Part shown: one piece after another, positions 40,827-52,628 of the stretch
Numbering within the stretch: position 1 is the stretch's first letter
Layout: the number at the start of each line of letters is the position of its first letter
Source of the DNA: Deinococcus marmoris
GTDB lineage: Bacteria; Deinococcota; Deinococci; Deinococcales; Deinococcaceae
Reading direction: 5' to 3'
Length of the DNA: 64,000 nucleotides
NCBI RefSeq assembly: GCF_001949125.1
Contig: NZ_MSTI01000157.1
Coordinates: 11,058 to 75,057, forward strand
Notes under the pieces: model-generated
What the model saw: only the letters and a program-made list of their open reading frames with translations
Told to the model about the DNA's origin: nothing
Databases searched by the model: none
Position numbers and translations under genes: made by a program

Positions 40827-42225
40827 CTTCCTCTACATTGCCCTTTTGCCCAGCCCACAGCCGCCCGGCCACCGCCAAAGCCACCACTGCCCCCAGCAGC
40901 GTGACCGCGAAGGCCAGCGTAAAGGCCCCATCCAGCGGGCGCACGCGGGCGATCAGTGCGCCGCCGATGCCTGCGGCCAGGGCCACCATCAGCGACTCGA
41001 TGTTCGCCAGTTGCCCGGACAGTTGCCCCGCACCCTGCGCCTTTACGTTGGACATGGCAAACAGGGAAACGCTGGTGTAGCCGATGCCCATGCCCAGGCA
41101 GGCCAGCACCCAACTGGGGTAGATCACCCACAGCGGCACCACGCCCAGCACGCTCAGGGCGGTCAGGCCCACTCCGACAGTTACGCCGCTCAGGCCAGCT
41201 CGGATGCGGGCGGGCCGCGACGATTCGCCGCGCGCGTCCTCTATCCGCGCCTGAATCCACGAACCCAGGGTCCAGGTCACGCCGCCCAGCGACAGCACGA
41301 TACCCGCCCCGGTCAGCGTCAGGCCGCGCAGCTCGTTCAGGGCCAGCGGCAGAAAGGAACTGGTGCCCATGATGGCGAAGGCCGCCAGCCCCCGGACCAT
41401 CAGGGCGCTGGGCAGGCCACTTTTAAAGCGCCACAGGCCCGCCGGGAACAACACGCGGGTGCTGAGGCCCACGCCAATCAGCCCGACTGCGCCCAGCAGC
41501 AGCCCCAGAATGTCGGCGCGCCGCAAGCCTTCCACCAGCGCCCCTGCCGAGACGGCCAGTGCCAATGCGGCCCACAGGACGCGGCGGCTGCCCAGCGCGG
41601 CCTCACCCTTTTGCGGCTGCCGGACCCGCACCCGCAGGGGCAGCACGCACATCGGGGCGCTGACCGCCAGCAGCGGCACCAGACCCCAGAAGACCACCCG
41701 CCAGGACCATGTATCGGCCATCACGCTGGCAATCAGCGGGCCGATCAGGGCGGGCAACAGCCACGCGCTGGAAATGGCGGCGAGCATCTTCGCGCGGGCC
41801 TGCGGGGGGTAGCGGGTACTGATGACGGCCCACGGCAGAGCGGCCAGCCCGCCTGCCCCCAGACCCTGGATCAGACGGGCCAGCACGAAGATCAGCATGG
41901 TGGGAGACGCCGCCCCCACCAGCAGACCGAAAGCGAACAGAACCAGCGCCAGAATTGCCCCGTAGGCCAGTCCGCGACGGTCCGCCAGCACGCCGCCCAG
42001 CACCGCGCCAAACAGGCTGGACAGCAAAAACGCGCTGGAGGCCCAGCCGTAGAGGGCCAGACCGTTCAGTTGCTCGGCCACCCTGGGCAGCACCGTGCTG
42101 ACGGCCATCGACTCGAAGGCCACGATCAGGACCACCAGCACCAGCCCCAGACTCAGGGTGCGCGGCACAGCCGGAAGGGGATCTGGACGGAGGTGGGGGG
42201 GCGCGGCGCTGCTCACGGGGCGCAT
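40804..42225 (-). CDS. MFS drug-export-type transporter (DHA2-like)
   Basis: 473-aa membrane protein with about 14 hydrophobic segments. ALYGWASSAFLLSSLFGAVLGGVLADRRG is the loop 2-3 motif, and RLIQGLGAGGLAALPWAVIS matches motif C-type segments of drug/proton antiporters. Substrate is not predictable. It is convergent with livF and divergent from the aminotransferase. A GCGAGG purine stretch directly precedes ATG 42225. Confidence 0.87.
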   Translation of the reverse strand: MRPVSSAAPPHLRPDPLPAVPRTLSLGLVLVVLIVAFESMAVSTVLPRVAEQLNGLALYGWASSAFLLSSLFGAVLGGVLADRRGLAYGAILALVLFAFGLLVGAASPTMLIFVLARLIQGLGAGGLAALPWAVISTRYPPQARAKMLAAISSAWLLPALIGPLIASVMADTWSWRVVFWGLVPLLAVSAPMCVLPLRVRVRQPQKGEAALGSRRVLWAALALAVSAGALVEGLRRADILGLLLGAVGLIGVGLSTRVLFPAGLWRFKSGLPSALMVRGLAAFAIMGTSSFLPLALNELRGLTLTGAGIVLSLGGVTWTLGSWIQARIEDARGESSRPARIRAGLSGVTVGVGLTALSVLGVVPLWVIYPSWVLACLGMGIGYTSVSLFAMSNVKAQGAGQLSGQLANIESLMVALAAGIGGALIARVRPLDGAFTLAFAVTLLGAVVALAVAGRLWAGQKGNVEEEKEANLV

Positions 42226-42436
42226 CCTCGCACAGCCGGGGGCGGCGGGCTGTGGCCATTGCGGCGGTAGCAGGGAAATGCGGCCTCTGCCGTCCAGCCA
42301 GTCCGCGCACCCCAGGCCCAGGCCAGAGGCCCAGTATTTTCAGACCCGTTTTTCAGGCACGTGTCCGGCAGTCCCTGCCCCGGCCCTGTCTGACCCGCCC
42401 TCTCCTGCCCCCTGTCCCGCAGGCGCACACTGAACC

Positions 42437-43573
42437 ATGCCCGAACTGTTGCCCCGCGCCCGCGCCTCGCGGGAGAGTGTGTTTGCCCGCATGAGCCGTC
42501 TGGCCGCGCATTACGGGGCCGTCAATCTGGGCCAGGGCTTTCCCGCCGATTCTCCCCCGGCCTTTCTGCTGGAGGCGGCGCGGCGCGCGGTGGGCACGCT
42601 GGACCAGTACAGCCCCCCCGCCGGATTGCCCGCCCTGCGCGACGCCATCGGCGTGGACCTGGGGGTGGACGGCGCGGACGTGATCGTCACCAGCGGCGCA
42701 ACCGAGGCCCTGAACGTGCTGGCCCTGTCGCTGTACGGGCCGGGCGACGAGGTGCTGATGCTGGAGCCGGTTTTCGACGTGTACGTGCCCCAGACGCTGC
42801 TGGCCGGGGCCGTGCCCGTCACGGTGCCCATGCAGCTTTCCAGTGCAGGAGGCTGGTCCCTGGATCTGGAGGCATTGAAAGCCGCCGTGACGCCACGCAC
42901 ACGGGCGCTGCTGCTGAACAGCCCGTACAACCCGACTGGCACGATCTTCTCCCGCGAGGAACTGGCCGGGATCGTGACCCTGGCCCGCAAGCATGACCTG
43001 TGGATCATCAGCGACGAGGTCTACGACGAACTGTATTTCGGGGAACGGCCCGTCTCCCTGCGGGAACTGGCCCCCGAACGCACCTTTACCGTGGGCAGCG
43101 CGGGCAAGCGGCTGGAGGCCACCGGCTGGCGCGTGGGCTGGATTGCCTGCCCGCCTGGGGAAGCTGGGGCGGGTGTTGCGGCCAATATCGCCGGGGTGCG
43201 CCAGCAGGGATCGTTCTGTTCGCCCACACCCTTGCAGGCGGCGGTGGCCTCGGCCCTGCCGATAGCCCGCGCCGAGGGCTTTTACGAGGGCCTGCGTGCC
43301 GAATACAGCGCCCGGCAGACCTTGCTAGCAGACGGTCTGCGCGGTCTGGGGGCCACCGTATTCATGCCGCGCGGCACCTATTTCCTCACGGCGCTGCACC
43401 CCGACTGGAGCGCCGAGACGCTGGTGGAACGCGGCGTCGCGGTCATTCCCGGCGAGGCGTTCTACTGGCAGCACCCCGCGCCGCAGGGCCTGCTGCGCGT
43501 CGCCTTCTGCAAATCACGGGACGAGATCGCGCGGGCGCTGGAGCGGCTCTCGGCGGTTACAGCCGCGTCTTAG
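42437..43573 (+). CDS. Class I PLP aminotransferase
   Basis: 378 aa of fold type I. NLGQGFPADSPP at the N-terminus, NSPYNPTGTIFSREEL substrate-binding region, the PLP Lys in VGSAGKRLEATGWRVGW, and LLRVAFCK with the carboxylate-binding Arg. The pattern resembles the kynurenine/methionine aminotransferase subgroup; the amino donor is not determinable. A CACACT box ends 5 nt before ATG 42437, so the start may be leaderless. No operon partner. Confidence 0.88.
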   Translation: MPELLPRARASRESVFARMSRLAAHYGAVNLGQGFPADSPPAFLLEAARRAVGTLDQYSPPAGLPALRDAIGVDLGVDGADVIVTSGATEALNVLALSLYGPGDEVLMLEPVFDVYVPQTLLAGAVPVTVPMQLSSAGGWSLDLEALKAAVTPRTRALLLNSPYNPTGTIFSREELAGIVTLARKHDLWIISDEVYDELYFGERPVSLRELAPERTFTVGSAGKRLEATGWRVGWIACPPGEAGAGVAANIAGVRQQGSFCSPTPLQAAVASALPIARAEGFYEGLRAEYSARQTLLADGLRGLGATVFMPRGTYFLTALHPDWSAETLVERGVAVIPGEAFYWQHPAPQGLLRVAFCKSRDEIARALERLSAVTAAS

Positions 43574-43645
43574 AAAAGCAAGACAGGCCCCAAAGAATAA
43601 GTAAGCCCTAAAGGCCACTGTTCGTTTCTGTAAAGGTCCTCACCT

Positions 43646-43673
43646 TTTACAACCAGGGCAACCTCGTTATGGT
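43646..43673 (+). promoter_or_regulatory. Promoter of the small exported-protein gene
   Basis: TTTACA, 16-bp spacer, TATGGT; the -10 ends 6 nt before ATG 43680, predicting a leaderless mRNA. An inverted repeat TGTAAAGG...CCTTTTACA surrounds the -35. Confidence 0.6.
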
Positions 43674-43679
43674 GAGCTT

Positions 43680-44156
43680 ATGAAGAAAGCTGCCCTGACC
43701 CTCCTGGCGCTCGCCGCCGTTTCCTCCGCCTCCGCCGCCACGTATGTCGGCGGTTCCGTCGGCTCCGGCCTGAGCGTTCATTACCAGAACGATCTGACTA
43801 GCAACTCGGCCATCCGCTACGGCCTGAACCTGGACGCCATCAACTTCAACTTCAATGCCCTGTCCGTCAACGCCAGCGTGGACTACCTGGCCGACTTCGC
43901 CGCAGCCAGCTCGCTGGGCGGCTTTACCCCGTACTACGGCGTCGGTCTGGGGGCGGGCGCGGGTCTGGGCAGCAACGTGGGCCTGAGCGTCTATCCGCAC
44001 GCCACCCTGGGCCTGCGTTACAACATCTCCGCGCCGCTCAGCGTGTTCGTCGAGGGCAATGCCGGAGCCTACGTGCGTGTGGGCAGCGGGGCCAACACCA
44101 CCAATGTCGGTCTGGGCAGCACAGCCCGCATCGGCCTGAACTACCGTCTGCCCTGA
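43680..44156 (+). CDS. Exported beta-rich protein (158 aa)
   Basis: Signal peptide MKKAALTLLALAAVSSASA followed by alternating hydrophobic and polar residues and many Gly/Asn/Ser (YGVGLGAGAGLGSNVGLSVYPHATLGLRYNIS). The pattern suits a small outer-membrane beta-barrel or autotransporter-like surface protein. No family is recognised. Ends in YRLP, compatible with an outer-membrane C-terminal strand. Confidence 0.7.
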   Translation: MKKAALTLLALAAVSSASAATYVGGSVGSGLSVHYQNDLTSNSAIRYGLNLDAINFNFNALSVNASVDYLADFAAASSLGGFTPYYGVGLGAGAGLGSNVGLSVYPHATLGLRYNISAPLSVFVEGNAGAYVRVGSGANTTNVGLGSTARIGLNYRLP

Positions 44157-44169
44157 GCGCCCCCGGAAC

Positions 44170-44205
44170 TTTTTACCCCCACCCAACTTGCGGGTGGGGG
44201 TTTTC
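44170..44205. terminator. Bidirectional terminator between convergent genes
   Basis: ACCCCCACCC (44175-44184) pairs with GGGTGGGGGT (44192-44201). It is preceded by TTTTT and followed by TTTT, so it can work for both strands. Confidence 0.9.
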
Positions 44206-44228
44206 AATTGAGCGGACGTATCAGAAAT

Positions 44229-44840
44229 TCACTTGACGGTGAGGTTTCCCTGTCCCACCGTCACGGTCAGATTGACCCGGTACTTGGCCGTCGCGAAGTT
44301 GGCGCTCTGGTACGTGCCGTTGAAGTCCTGACCGTCGGCCACCTTTTTGCCATTCATGACCAGCGTTCCCTGGGTAAACTTCCTGACCTCCAGACTGATT
44401 CCGGTGTTCGGCGGCAGGGTGATGGTGGTGTCGCCCTGCGCTTGCTGCAACGTCGCCTTCAGATTGGCGGCGGGCAACTTTAATTGCAGGTTGCCGAGTT
44501 CCTGGGTCACTTGCAGGCCCAGGAGCTTCAGCGCCCGTAGATCCAGACTGCTCTCGCCCTGACTGGCCTGAACCGTCAGACTGATCGGCAACTTTGGACT
44601 CAGCCCAATGGCCCAGTCGCCCAGCGAATGCGAGGCAGACACGTAGGCCACGCCGTTCTTGATGGTGGGGTTGCGGACGCCCATGACGGGTGAGGCGCTG
44701 CTGCTGCCAGCCAGCGTCAGGTCCCCCAGCTCCTGCTTGAGCGTGATGTTGACGCTGCTGTAGCTGGCGGCCAGGGCAAAACTGGCGGTGGCCAGGGCCA
44801 TCAGGGCGGGGGCGATCAGAGCAGGGGTATTTCGTTTCAC
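44229..44840 (-). CDS. Exported protein resembling toast-rack/DUF2154-type repeats
   Basis: 203 aa with signal peptide (MKRNTPALIAPALMALATASFALA). The remainder is strand-rich: ELGDLTLAG, GDTTITLPPNTGISLEVR, VGQGNLTVK. This fits the adhesin/beta-solenoid-like toast-rack family, but the match is by eye only. No ribosome site is found near ATG 44840; AAGGA is 13 to 18 nt away. Confidence 0.6.
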   Translation of the reverse strand: MKRNTPALIAPALMALATASFALAASYSSVNITLKQELGDLTLAGSSSASPVMGVRNPTIKNGVAYVSASHSLGDWAIGLSPKLPISLTVQASQGESSLDLRALKLLGLQVTQELGNLQLKLPAANLKATLQQAQGDTTITLPPNTGISLEVRKFTQGTLVMNGKKVADGQDFNGTYQSANFATAKYRVNLTVTVGQGNLTVK

Positions 44841-45017
44841 AGGTCACATCCTTGAGGAGATTCAGTCTCCAGACGGGGCCGCAGGATGGGGCCTGGGTCC
44901 AGCCAGCCATCCGGGGTGGCGAATTGGGTTGCCCTCTCTGGGCAGGACGGTCATAGTGGGAGGCGCTACAAATCAGAATAGAACATCTTCCCCATTCACC
45001 ACCACTGGAGGTCCGTC

Positions 45018-46742
45018 ATGAACCGAATGTTGCCCCTGACCCTTGCCCTGCTGGGTTCCGCTGCCCTGGCCGCCGCGCCCAAGGACACGCTGGTGATCCA
45101 GCAGGCCGCCACCGTCACCACGCTGGACCCCACCGCCGCCTACGACACCTTCAGCCTTCAGGTGCTGGAAAACGTGTACGAGACGCTGTGGACCTACAAG
45201 GGAGCCAGCCTGACCCAGATGACGCCGCTGCTGGCCTCGGCGCTGCCCACCTACACGGATGGCGGCAGGACCCTGACAGTCAGCCTGCGAAAAGGGGTCA
45301 AATTCCACAGCGGCAACCCGATGACCTGCGCGGACGCCCAGTACACCTACCGCCGCGATCTGGTGACCAACAGCGCCGAATCGGCCAACTGGTTTATCAG
45401 CGACTCGCTGCTGGGCACGCGCGACAACGCCAGGACCGACAAGAGCGTCACCTGGGCGCGCATTGCCGGGGCCGTGAGCTGCAACGCGCAGGGCCAACTG
45501 GTCTTCAAGCTGCCCAAGCCGGACCCGGCCTTCATGGCGAAGATGGCCTTTGCCGGAATGGGCGTGCTGGACAGCAAATGGGCGACCAAACTGGGCGAGT
45601 GGAATGGCACGGAGGCCACCTGGCAGGCGTGGGTGGGCAAGGACGTGTCGGGCAGCAAGCTGAGCGCCCAGCCCAGCGGCACCGGGGCCTATCAGTTGCT
45701 GCGCCGCGACGCCGACAACATCCTGCTGACCGCCTTTCCCAGTTACTGGGGCGGCAAACCGGCCATTTCCAACGTGATCATGCAGAAGGTGGGCGAACTG
45801 GCCGTGCGCCAGCAGGCGTTCCTGCGCGGCGACGCCGATCTGATCGAGGCTGGAACACGCACCAACGTGGAGGCGCAACTGAAGGGCAAGCCCGGCGTGA
45901 CCGTGCTGGACAACCTGCCCAGTGCCGGGGCACAGGCGCTGTTCATGAACAACAACATCAAGGGCGGCGCGGCGCTGGGCAGCGGCAAACTGGACGGCAA
46001 GGGCATTCCCGCCAACTTCTTCGCCGATACCGACGTGCGCCGGGCCTTCGCCTACGCCTTCGATTACGACGAATACATGCGCGACGTGCAGCGCAGCAAG
46101 GCCGTCAAGCGCACCATGCTGCTGCCCGACACCTTCCCCGGCTATTCCAAAGCGACCAAAACCTATAGCTATGACCCGGCGCAGGCCCAGGCCCTGTTCA
46201 GGAAGGCCCAGGGCGGCGAGGTCTGGAAGAACGGCTTTACCATCAACGCCAATTACCGCACCGGCCACATCGCCGGGCAGGTGGCGCTGGAGTTGCTCAA
46301 GCGCAACGTGGAGGCCCTGAATCCCAAATTCCGCATCAACATCATCGAGGAACCGTGGGCCGAGCAGTCCAAGAAGATGCAGGAGGGTCTGGAAATCATG
46401 CTGCCGATGGGCTGGAGCGCGGATTACGCCGATCCCGACAACTTCGTGTACACCTTCTACAGCTCCGAGGGCTTCTTCTATCCCACCAACAACTGGAAGG
46501 ACGCGGACGTGGACCGCTGGCTCGTCCAGGCCCGCGCCACGGTGGACCCCGCCGCCCGCGCCAAACTGTACAAGCAGGTGGCAGACCGCGCCTACCAGCA
46601 GAGTCCGTTTATCGTGCTGCCCGCCGAAACCAACATCCGCCCCGTTCGCAGCAACCTTCAGGGCGCGTCGGCGGCCACCTACAACCCGATGCGCTCCTTC
46701 GGCTTCACCGGAACGCTGTGGCGGGAGCTGAGCAAGAAGTAA
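45018..46742 (+). CDS. Peptide/nickel-type ABC substrate-binding protein
   Basis: 574 aa, SBP_bac_5 (class C) family. Signal peptide [18 protein letters not shown], no lipobox. [21 protein letters not shown] is the family N-terminus; the Asp/Asn-rich loop and [14 protein letters not shown] [12 protein letters not shown] lie near the end. No permease or ATPase genes are adjacent, so the protein must use a transporter elsewhere. Ligands may be peptides, nickel complexes or other small compounds. CTGGAGG precedes ATG 45018. Confidence 0.88.
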   Translation: MNRMLPLTLALLGSAALAAAPKDTLVIQQAATVTTLDPTAAYDTFSLQVLENVYETLWTYKGASLTQMTPLLASALPTYTDGGRTLTVSLRKGVKFHSGNPMTCADAQYTYRRDLVTNSAESANWFISDSLLGTRDNARTDKSVTWARIAGAVSCNAQGQLVFKLPKPDPAFMAKMAFAGMGVLDSKWATKLGEWNGTEATWQAWVGKDVSGSKLSAQPSGTGAYQLLRRDADNILLTAFPSYWGGKPAISNVIMQKVGELAVRQQAFLRGDADLIEAGTRTNVEAQLKGKPGVTVLDNLPSAGAQALFMNNNIKGGAALGSGKLDGKGIPANFFADTDVRRAFAYAFDYDEYMRDVQRSKAVKRTMLLPDTFPGYSKATKTYSYDPAQAQALFRKAQGGEVWKNGFTINANYRTGHIAGQVALELLKRNVEALNPKFRINIIEEPWAEQSKKMQEGLEIMLPMGWSADYADPDNFVYTFYSSEGFFYPTNNWKDADVDRWLVQARATVDPAARAKLYKQVADRAYQQSPFIVLPAETNIRPVRSNLQGASAATYNPMRSFGFTGTLWRELSKK

Positions 46743-46744
46743 GG

Positions 46745-46790
46745 GGCAAGAAGGAGGAGGGGCAGAAAGCGGCCCCTCCAGCGCCTTGCC
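46745..46790. terminator. Hairpin between convergent genes
   Basis: GGAGGGGC (46756-46763) pairs with GCCCCTCC (46772-46779), with outer GGCAAG/CTTGCC. It lies between the binding-protein gene and the convergent exported-protein gene and reaches the stop codon of the latter. T-rich tails are weak. Confidence 0.6.
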
Positions 46791-47476
46791 TACTTCTTGC
46801 AGGTCAGGTCGAAGCGCATGTTGGGGTCCGCCACGGTGTACTGTCCCACCTTCGGCTTCTCGCGGAACAGCACCAGCATCTTGACCGGCGGGTTGTCCTC
46901 CTGCAAGTTGGGGCGACTGAAGAAATAGCTCAGGGTTCGCGACGAGGCCGGGGCAAATTGTTCGGTGCCGCCTGAGCTTGAGCCGTTGCGCGTGAGCTGG
47001 CTTCCGTCTTTCAGAACCAGAATGATCGGATCGCCACCTTCCAAGCTGTTGACAAACAGTTTGTTGGGCTGGGCGCTGGCGTTGGCGTATTTCACGTCCA
47101 CCGTCCAGCCTGTGTTGAAACCAGTTCTGGCCGGGGCGAACGCGGCGCTCTGCACGGTCACGCGCCAGTTGCCGTTGAACAGCTCCTGTTTCAGGCAGCC
47201 CTCCAGCGCGCGGGTCTGGGTGGCCCCGCCCGTGATCCCGACGCTCAGGGTGCCGCCGCTGACCGCAGAGGCGATGCCCAGTTCCTTCAGGACACTGAGG
47301 GGAACGTAGGTCTGGCCGCCGATCACGACGGCTTTCGTTGCGTGCGCCTTGCCATTCACGACAATCGGCAGGGAACTCTGCACGCTCTGGGCGCTGGCGG
47401 ATGTCCCGAGGCCCAGCACGATCAGGGCACCAAGGACAGAGCTTCTATGCTGGACAGATGCGGATTTCATGGTCAT
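46790..47476 (-). CDS. Exported copper-amine-oxidase N-like (stalk domain) protein
   Basis: 228 aa. Signal peptide ends about residue 30 (SASAQSVQ). IVVNGKAHATKAVVIGGQTYVPLSVLKELG is the CuAO_N/stalk domain, a wall- or surface-associated module. The second half (ALEGCLKQELFNGNWRVTV ... YTVADPNMRFDLTC) is unassigned, with two Cys possibly forming a disulfide. AGGAG lies 6 nt before ATG 47476. Confidence 0.7.
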   Translation of the reverse strand: MTMKSASVQHRSSVLGALIVLGLGTSASAQSVQSSLPIVVNGKAHATKAVVIGGQTYVPLSVLKELGIASAVSGGTLSVGITGGATQTRALEGCLKQELFNGNWRVTVQSAAFAPARTGFNTGWTVDVKYANASAQPNKLFVNSLEGGDPIILVLKDGSQLTRNGSSSGGTEQFAPASSRTLSYFFSRPNLQEDNPPVKMLVLFREKPKVGQYTVADPNMRFDLTCKK

Positions 47477-47689
47477 AGACGGCTCCTGGGGCGGCCAGCC
47501 GGAGAGGAAAGCCGGGCGCTGATCTGAAGAATAGACGGGAAGGCATGATCGGCCCGTGACCAGGTTTGTCGTTTTGCCTCTGCTCAGCGGACTGGAAAGC
47601 TGGACGGACCCCGCCTCTCCCCTCTTCTACCAGCCCAACCGTCCATAAAACTCACGGTGTCGTTCGTGTCCGGCTGACACAATGGGGCC

Positions 47690-48709
<1,020 letters not shown>

Positions 48710-48739
48710 GGCCCTCACGGACGGTCAACAGGGGCGTGG

Positions 48740-48745
48740 AATACT
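48740..48745 (+). promoter_or_regulatory. -10 box of the VanW gene
   Basis: AATACT ends 6 nt before ATG 48752, the same spacing as at other leaderless starts in this window. Confidence 0.45.
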
Positions 48746-48751
48746 GACGGC

Positions 48752-50146
48752 ATGAGGTCAAAATTTCGCCTGTCCCTGGGTCTGGGTGCCGTACTTCTGA
48801 CGGCGGCGCTGGGTCAGGGTGTCGCCCAGATGCCGCCCATCCCGGCGCTGCCGCTGCCCGCCCAGCCCACGTCTCCCGAACCGTTGCCCGCCCCAACACC
48901 GGAGCCTGTGCCCACTCCAGAACCTACACCCGTTCCAGAGCCAGCACCCGTTGCAGAACCTGTACCGACTCCCGAACCCTTGCCAGAGCCGCCAGCACCG
49001 GAACCCACCCCCACGCCCGAGCCAGTGCCTCAGCCTGCGCCCGTCAAGGCTCCCACCTTCCGAGCGCCGCTGCTGATCAACGTGGAAACCACCATCCCGG
49101 CGCTGGTGGACGGCAAGAAGACCACCGTGCCCCTGACCCGCACGCTGACCATTCCCGGCCCGCGCATGGCCCTGATCCGGCAAAAAGGTGGGGTCTCGGC
49201 CAGCCTGGATGCCGATCTCAAGACCTTCGTGAACGGATTGGCGGGCAAGGCACAGGACGCGCGTTTCGAGGAACTCTGGGATGGGTGGGCCGTGGTCCAA
49301 CGCAACGGCCTCCAGATCGACCTGGAAGCCACGCGCGCCAACGTCTTGGCGGCCATCAAGGACCCCAGGGGCGTCAAGGCCAGCGTGGTGGTGGCGGGGC
49401 AGACCCCACCGACGCGCACCCTGGACTACTTCGTCTCCAGAGGAATCACCGCCCACCTGGGAACAGGCGAAACTAACTATTACGGCAGCAGCGAGGACCG
49501 CGTGACCAATATCCACGCAGGGGCGAAGAATTTCAGTGATCGGCTGTTCGAGGGCAAGACCTTCTCGTTCAACCAGTTCGTCGGCCCCGTGACCTCCCGC
49601 AACGGCTATGTGACCGGGCTGGTCATCGCCGGGGACCGCACGGCCAGCGGCGTCGGCGGCGGCATCTGCCAGGTCAGCACCACCCTGTTCCGCACCCTGT
49701 ACGGGGCCGGGCTACCCATTGCACAGCGCCAGAACCACTCGTATCAGGTGCATTACTACGATCCGCAGGGCCTGGACGCCACCATCTACCAGCCCAGCCT
49801 GGACCTCAAGTTCGCCAACGATACGGGCGGCGCGCTGTGGTTCCAGACCGAGTGGGACGACGAGGCCGCCAGCCTGGACATCAGCGTGTTCGGCAAGGCG
49901 CGGGACTTCACGGTGGAGATCGGCAAGCCGAAAACACTCAGCTCCACGCCCTCGCCCGCCGACCGCCTGATCCCCGATGCGACGATCCCCGCCGGGCAGC
50001 GCAAGCAGATCGACTGGGCAGCCCCCGGCGCGGTCCTGGAGGTCACGCGCAAACTGGTCAGGAACGGCAAGACCATCAAGCAGGACACCTTGAAGAGCAG
50101 TTACCGTCCCTGGCCGAACATCTTTCTGGTCGGCACAGGCCGCTGA
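48752..50146 (+). CDS. VanW-domain exported protein with Pro/Glu-rich linker
   Basis: 464 aa. Signal peptide ([26 protein letters not shown]), then about 65 residues of PEP/PTP/EPA low complexity (residues 28-95), probably spanning the wall. The C-terminal two thirds carry the VanW domain: [28 protein letters not shown] and [20 protein letters not shown]. VanW is a wall-associated domain of uncertain function also found near vancomycin-resistance genes. It is the only such protein here. Confidence 0.85.
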   Translation: MRSKFRLSLGLGAVLLTAALGQGVAQMPPIPALPLPAQPTSPEPLPAPTPEPVPTPEPTPVPEPAPVAEPVPTPEPLPEPPAPEPTPTPEPVPQPAPVKAPTFRAPLLINVETTIPALVDGKKTTVPLTRTLTIPGPRMALIRQKGGVSASLDADLKTFVNGLAGKAQDARFEELWDGWAVVQRNGLQIDLEATRANVLAAIKDPRGVKASVVVAGQTPPTRTLDYFVSRGITAHLGTGETNYYGSSEDRVTNIHAGAKNFSDRLFEGKTFSFNQFVGPVTSRNGYVTGLVIAGDRTASGVGGGICQVSTTLFRTLYGAGLPIAQRQNHSYQVHYYDPQGLDATIYQPSLDLKFANDTGGALWFQTEWDDEAASLDISVFGKARDFTVEIGKPKTLSSTPSPADRLIPDATIPAGQRKQIDWAAPGAVLEVTRKLVRNGKTIKQDTLKSSYRPWPNIFLVGTGR

Positions 50147-50158
50147 GCAAAGCTAACA

Positions 50159-50199
50159 GGAGAGGGACAGGCGTTGCGTCCTCTCCCTCTCCCCCTTTT
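50159..50199 (+). terminator. Terminator after the VanW gene
   Basis: GGAGAGGGAC pairs with GTCCTCTCC with one bulged G, followed by a C-rich and TTTTG tail. It ends just before the parB stop codon. Confidence 0.7.
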
Positions 50200-50206
50200 G
50201 TGATGC

Positions 50207-51058
50207 CTATTCCCCGGCTTCAAGGCCCAGCAGGCCCAGCACCCGGTCCAGTTCCTCGCGGGAGGAATAGTTCAGCTCTATCTTGCCCTTGTCCTCCCCG
50301 GTAATGCGGACGCGGGTGCCGGTGCGGCGGCTGAGGTCCAGCTCCAACTGGCGGTAGGTGCGCGGCGGATTGACCTTGATGGGCGCAGCGGTGCGGCTCT
50401 CTCGGCGTAGCGCCTCGGCCTCGCGGACATTCAGACCGCGCGAGGTGATCTGCTCCAGCGCCCAGGCACGGTCCGCATCCGGCTGGGCCAGGATCGCGCG
50501 GGCGTGTCCGGCGCTTATCTGGCCGCCGTCCAGCGCCCGCAGAGCGCCTTCCCCCAGGGTCAGCAGCCGCAGGGCGTTGGACACGGTGCTGCGGCCCTTG
50601 CCCACCGCCTGCGCCACACGCTCCTGATTCAGCCCGTGGTCCAGCAGCGCCTGATAGGCCCGCGCCTCTTCCAGCGGTCCCAGATCCTCGCGTTGCAGGT
50701 TTTCCACGATGGCGATTTCCAGCGCCTCGCGGTCCCCCAGATCACGGATGATCACCGGCAGTTCACTCAGCCCGGCCAGTTGACTGGCCCGCCAGCGCCG
50801 CTCTCCGGCCACGATCTCGAAGGATTCGCCGCGCGGGCGCACCAGCAGCGGCTGCAACACCCCCTGCTCGCGGATGCTCTGCGCCAGTTCGGCCAGCGAA
50901 CCCGGATCAAAGACCTGACGCGGCTGGTAGGCCGCCTGCACAATGCGGCTGATGTCCAGCGTCTGCACGCCCCCGGAGCTGACCGTGCCCGCTGCCTCGG
51001 CCACCGGACGGGCCAGCAGGGCGTCCAATCCACGGCCCAGACTAGATTTTTTCGACAC
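50207..51058 (-). CDS. parB: Chromosome-partitioning protein ParB
   Basis: 283 aa from GTG 51058. The ParB CTPase/nuclease-like core has [32 protein letters not shown] and ERRWRA; the HTH segment is [23 protein letters not shown]. The C-terminal dimer domain ends in a Glu-rich tail. It binds parS (two candidate sites lie 2 kb upstream) and acts with ParA in chromosome segregation. Overlaps parA by 17 nt. Confidence 0.96.
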   Translation of the reverse strand: MSKKSSLGRGLDALLARPVAEAAGTVSSGGVQTLDISRIVQAAYQPRQVFDPGSLAELAQSIREQGVLQPLLVRPRGESFEIVAGERRWRASQLAGLSELPVIIRDLGDREALEIAIVENLQREDLGPLEEARAYQALLDHGLNQERVAQAVGKGRSTVSNALRLLTLGEGALRALDGGQISAGHARAILAQPDADRAWALEQITSRGLNVREAEALRRESRTAAPIKVNPPRTYRQLELDLSRRTGTRVRITGEDKGKIELNYSSREELDRVLGLLGLEAGE

Positions 51059-51791
51059 GCGACATCACCTCCTCGGCCAGCCGTTTGTAGGCCGCCGCAC
51101 CGCTGGACAGGGGCGCAAAGGCGTTGATCGGCTTGGAAAAGCTGGGCGCTTCCGACAGGCGCACGTTGCGTGGAATCACGGACCAGAACACCAGATCCCC
51201 GAAGTGCTGGCGCACCATCGTCTCGACTTCCTGGGCCAGATTGGTGCGTCCATCGAACATGGTCAGGACCACGCCCAGCACCTTCAGGCGCGGGTTCAGG
51301 CCGCCCTGCACGCGCTCCACCGTTTCCATCAGACCTGCCAGCCCTTCCAGCGCGTAATACTCGGCCTGCAAGGGAATCAGCAGGGCGTCGGCGGCAGCCA
51401 GTACATTCACCGTCAGCGGTCCCAGCGAGGGCGGCGCATCTACCAGGATCAGGTTATAGCCTTGAATACTCTTGAGCAGGCGGCCCAGGGCGTCAGGATC
51501 GTCGGCCAGTTCCACCCCTGCTCCGGCCAGATCCGGGGTGGCGGGCAGGATGTCCAGGCCCGGCTGATCGGTGGGGCGAATGCATTCGGCAGCGCGGGCC
51601 GGGTCTTCCAGCGCCTCGTACAGTCCCACTTCCGCGCCGCGCAGTCCCAGACCACTGGTGGCATTCCCCTGGGGGTCCATATCCAGCAGCAGCACCCTGC
51701 GCCCCCCTGCCGCCAGATAGGCCGCAAGGTTGATCGCGGTGGTGGTCTTCCCCACGCCACCCTTCTGGTTCACCAGACCCAACACCTTCAT
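51042..51791 (-). CDS. parA: Chromosome-partitioning ATPase ParA/Soj
   Basis: 249 aa. The deviant Walker [15 protein letters not shown] begins at residue 10; [17 protein letters not shown] (A') and [15 protein letters not shown] (Walker B) follow. No N-terminal HTH, so it is the Soj-type chromosomal ParA. I start at ATG 51791 ([12 protein letters not shown]). It is followed immediately by parB, a typical pair in origin-proximal clusters. Confidence 0.97.
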   Translation of the reverse strand: MKVLGLVNQKGGVGKTTTAINLAAYLAAGGRRVLLLDMDPQGNATSGLGLRGAEVGLYEALEDPARAAECIRPTDQPGLDILPATPDLAGAGVELADDPDALGRLLKSIQGYNLILVDAPPSLGPLTVNVLAAADALLIPLQAEYYALEGLAGLMETVERVQGGLNPRLKVLGVVLTMFDGRTNLAQEVETMVRQHFGDLVFWSVIPRNVRLSEAPSFSKPINAFAPLSSGAAAYKRLAEEVMSRVEKI

Positions 51792-51878
51792 TGCGCTGCC
51801 CTGCTTTGTGGCCTGCAACCGTGCAGCCCTCTGTTTCGCCCGTCTTCCATCAAGTCAACCTCACCTTTGTGGTCCACT

Positions 51879-52628
51879 TTAGCGTGCCTGCTTTGGCGCT
51901 GCATTCCAGAACAGCGGTTGAGCCGTGGGAAGGCCCTCGCGCCGGGGATACTTGGAGGACGTGGGCTTGAGTTTCTCGATAATAATCAGGGTCCGCGCGT
52001 CGCCCAGAATGGGCAATTCAAACGGGTCTACTACCTGAACCTTGCCGCCCACCTCGCCTGCCGCGCGCCGTCCGGCATTCAACTCTTCGGCAGTGATGTC
52101 CCCTTTCTGGGCCACCAGCAGCCCTCCCTCACGCAGCAGGGGCAGGGCCAGCTCAGCCAGCACCGGCAGCGAGGCCACGGCGCGCACCACCACGCGGTCG
52201 TACTGCTCCCGGTGTTCGGCGTCCCGTCCCAGCGCCTCTGCCCGGCCCACCAGCGGCACGACCTGATCCAGACCGAGTTGCGCCGCAGTCTCCCGCACAA
52301 AATCGATCTTCTTGCGGGTGGAATCTACAGGCGTGAAATGCAGTTCCGGCCTGACCAGCGCCAGGGGGAAGGTGGGAAACCCCGCCCCCGTTCCCAGATC
52401 GAGAACACTGAGCGACCCCTCCAGGTAATTTCCTCGCAGGCAGGTCAGCGAATCCACGAAATGCTTGAGAACGATGTCCTCTTCTGTCTTGAGTGCCGTC
52501 AGGTTAAGACGGGTGTTGCCTTCCTGAAGCAGCTCGAACAGGCGCTCGAAGGCGGGAAGCTGCGATTCGATCTTCAGCCCCAGTTCGCCTGCGCCCTGCC
52601 GCAATAAATCCAGTCCCTCGCGGTTCAT
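51879..52628 (-). CDS. rsmG: 16S rRNA m7G527 methyltransferase RsmG
   Basis: 249 aa from ATG 52628 (ATGA overlap with the upstream gene). SAM-binding motif [41 protein letters not shown] and [19 protein letters not shown] identify GidB. It methylates G527 of 16S rRNA; loss gives streptomycin resistance in other bacteria. It follows the LAGLIDADG-like gene and mnmG in the usual gidA-gidB-parA-parB order. Confidence 0.96.
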   Translation of the reverse strand: MNREGLDLLRQGAGELGLKIESQLPAFERLFELLQEGNTRLNLTALKTEEDIVLKHFVDSLTCLRGNYLEGSLSVLDLGTGAGFPTFPLALVRPELHFTPVDSTRKKIDFVRETAAQLGLDQVVPLVGRAEALGRDAEHREQYDRVVVRAVASLPVLAELALPLLREGGLLVAQKGDITAEELNAGRRAAGEVGGKVQVVDPFELPILGDARTLIIIEKLKPTSSKYPRREGLPTAQPLFWNAAPKQAR

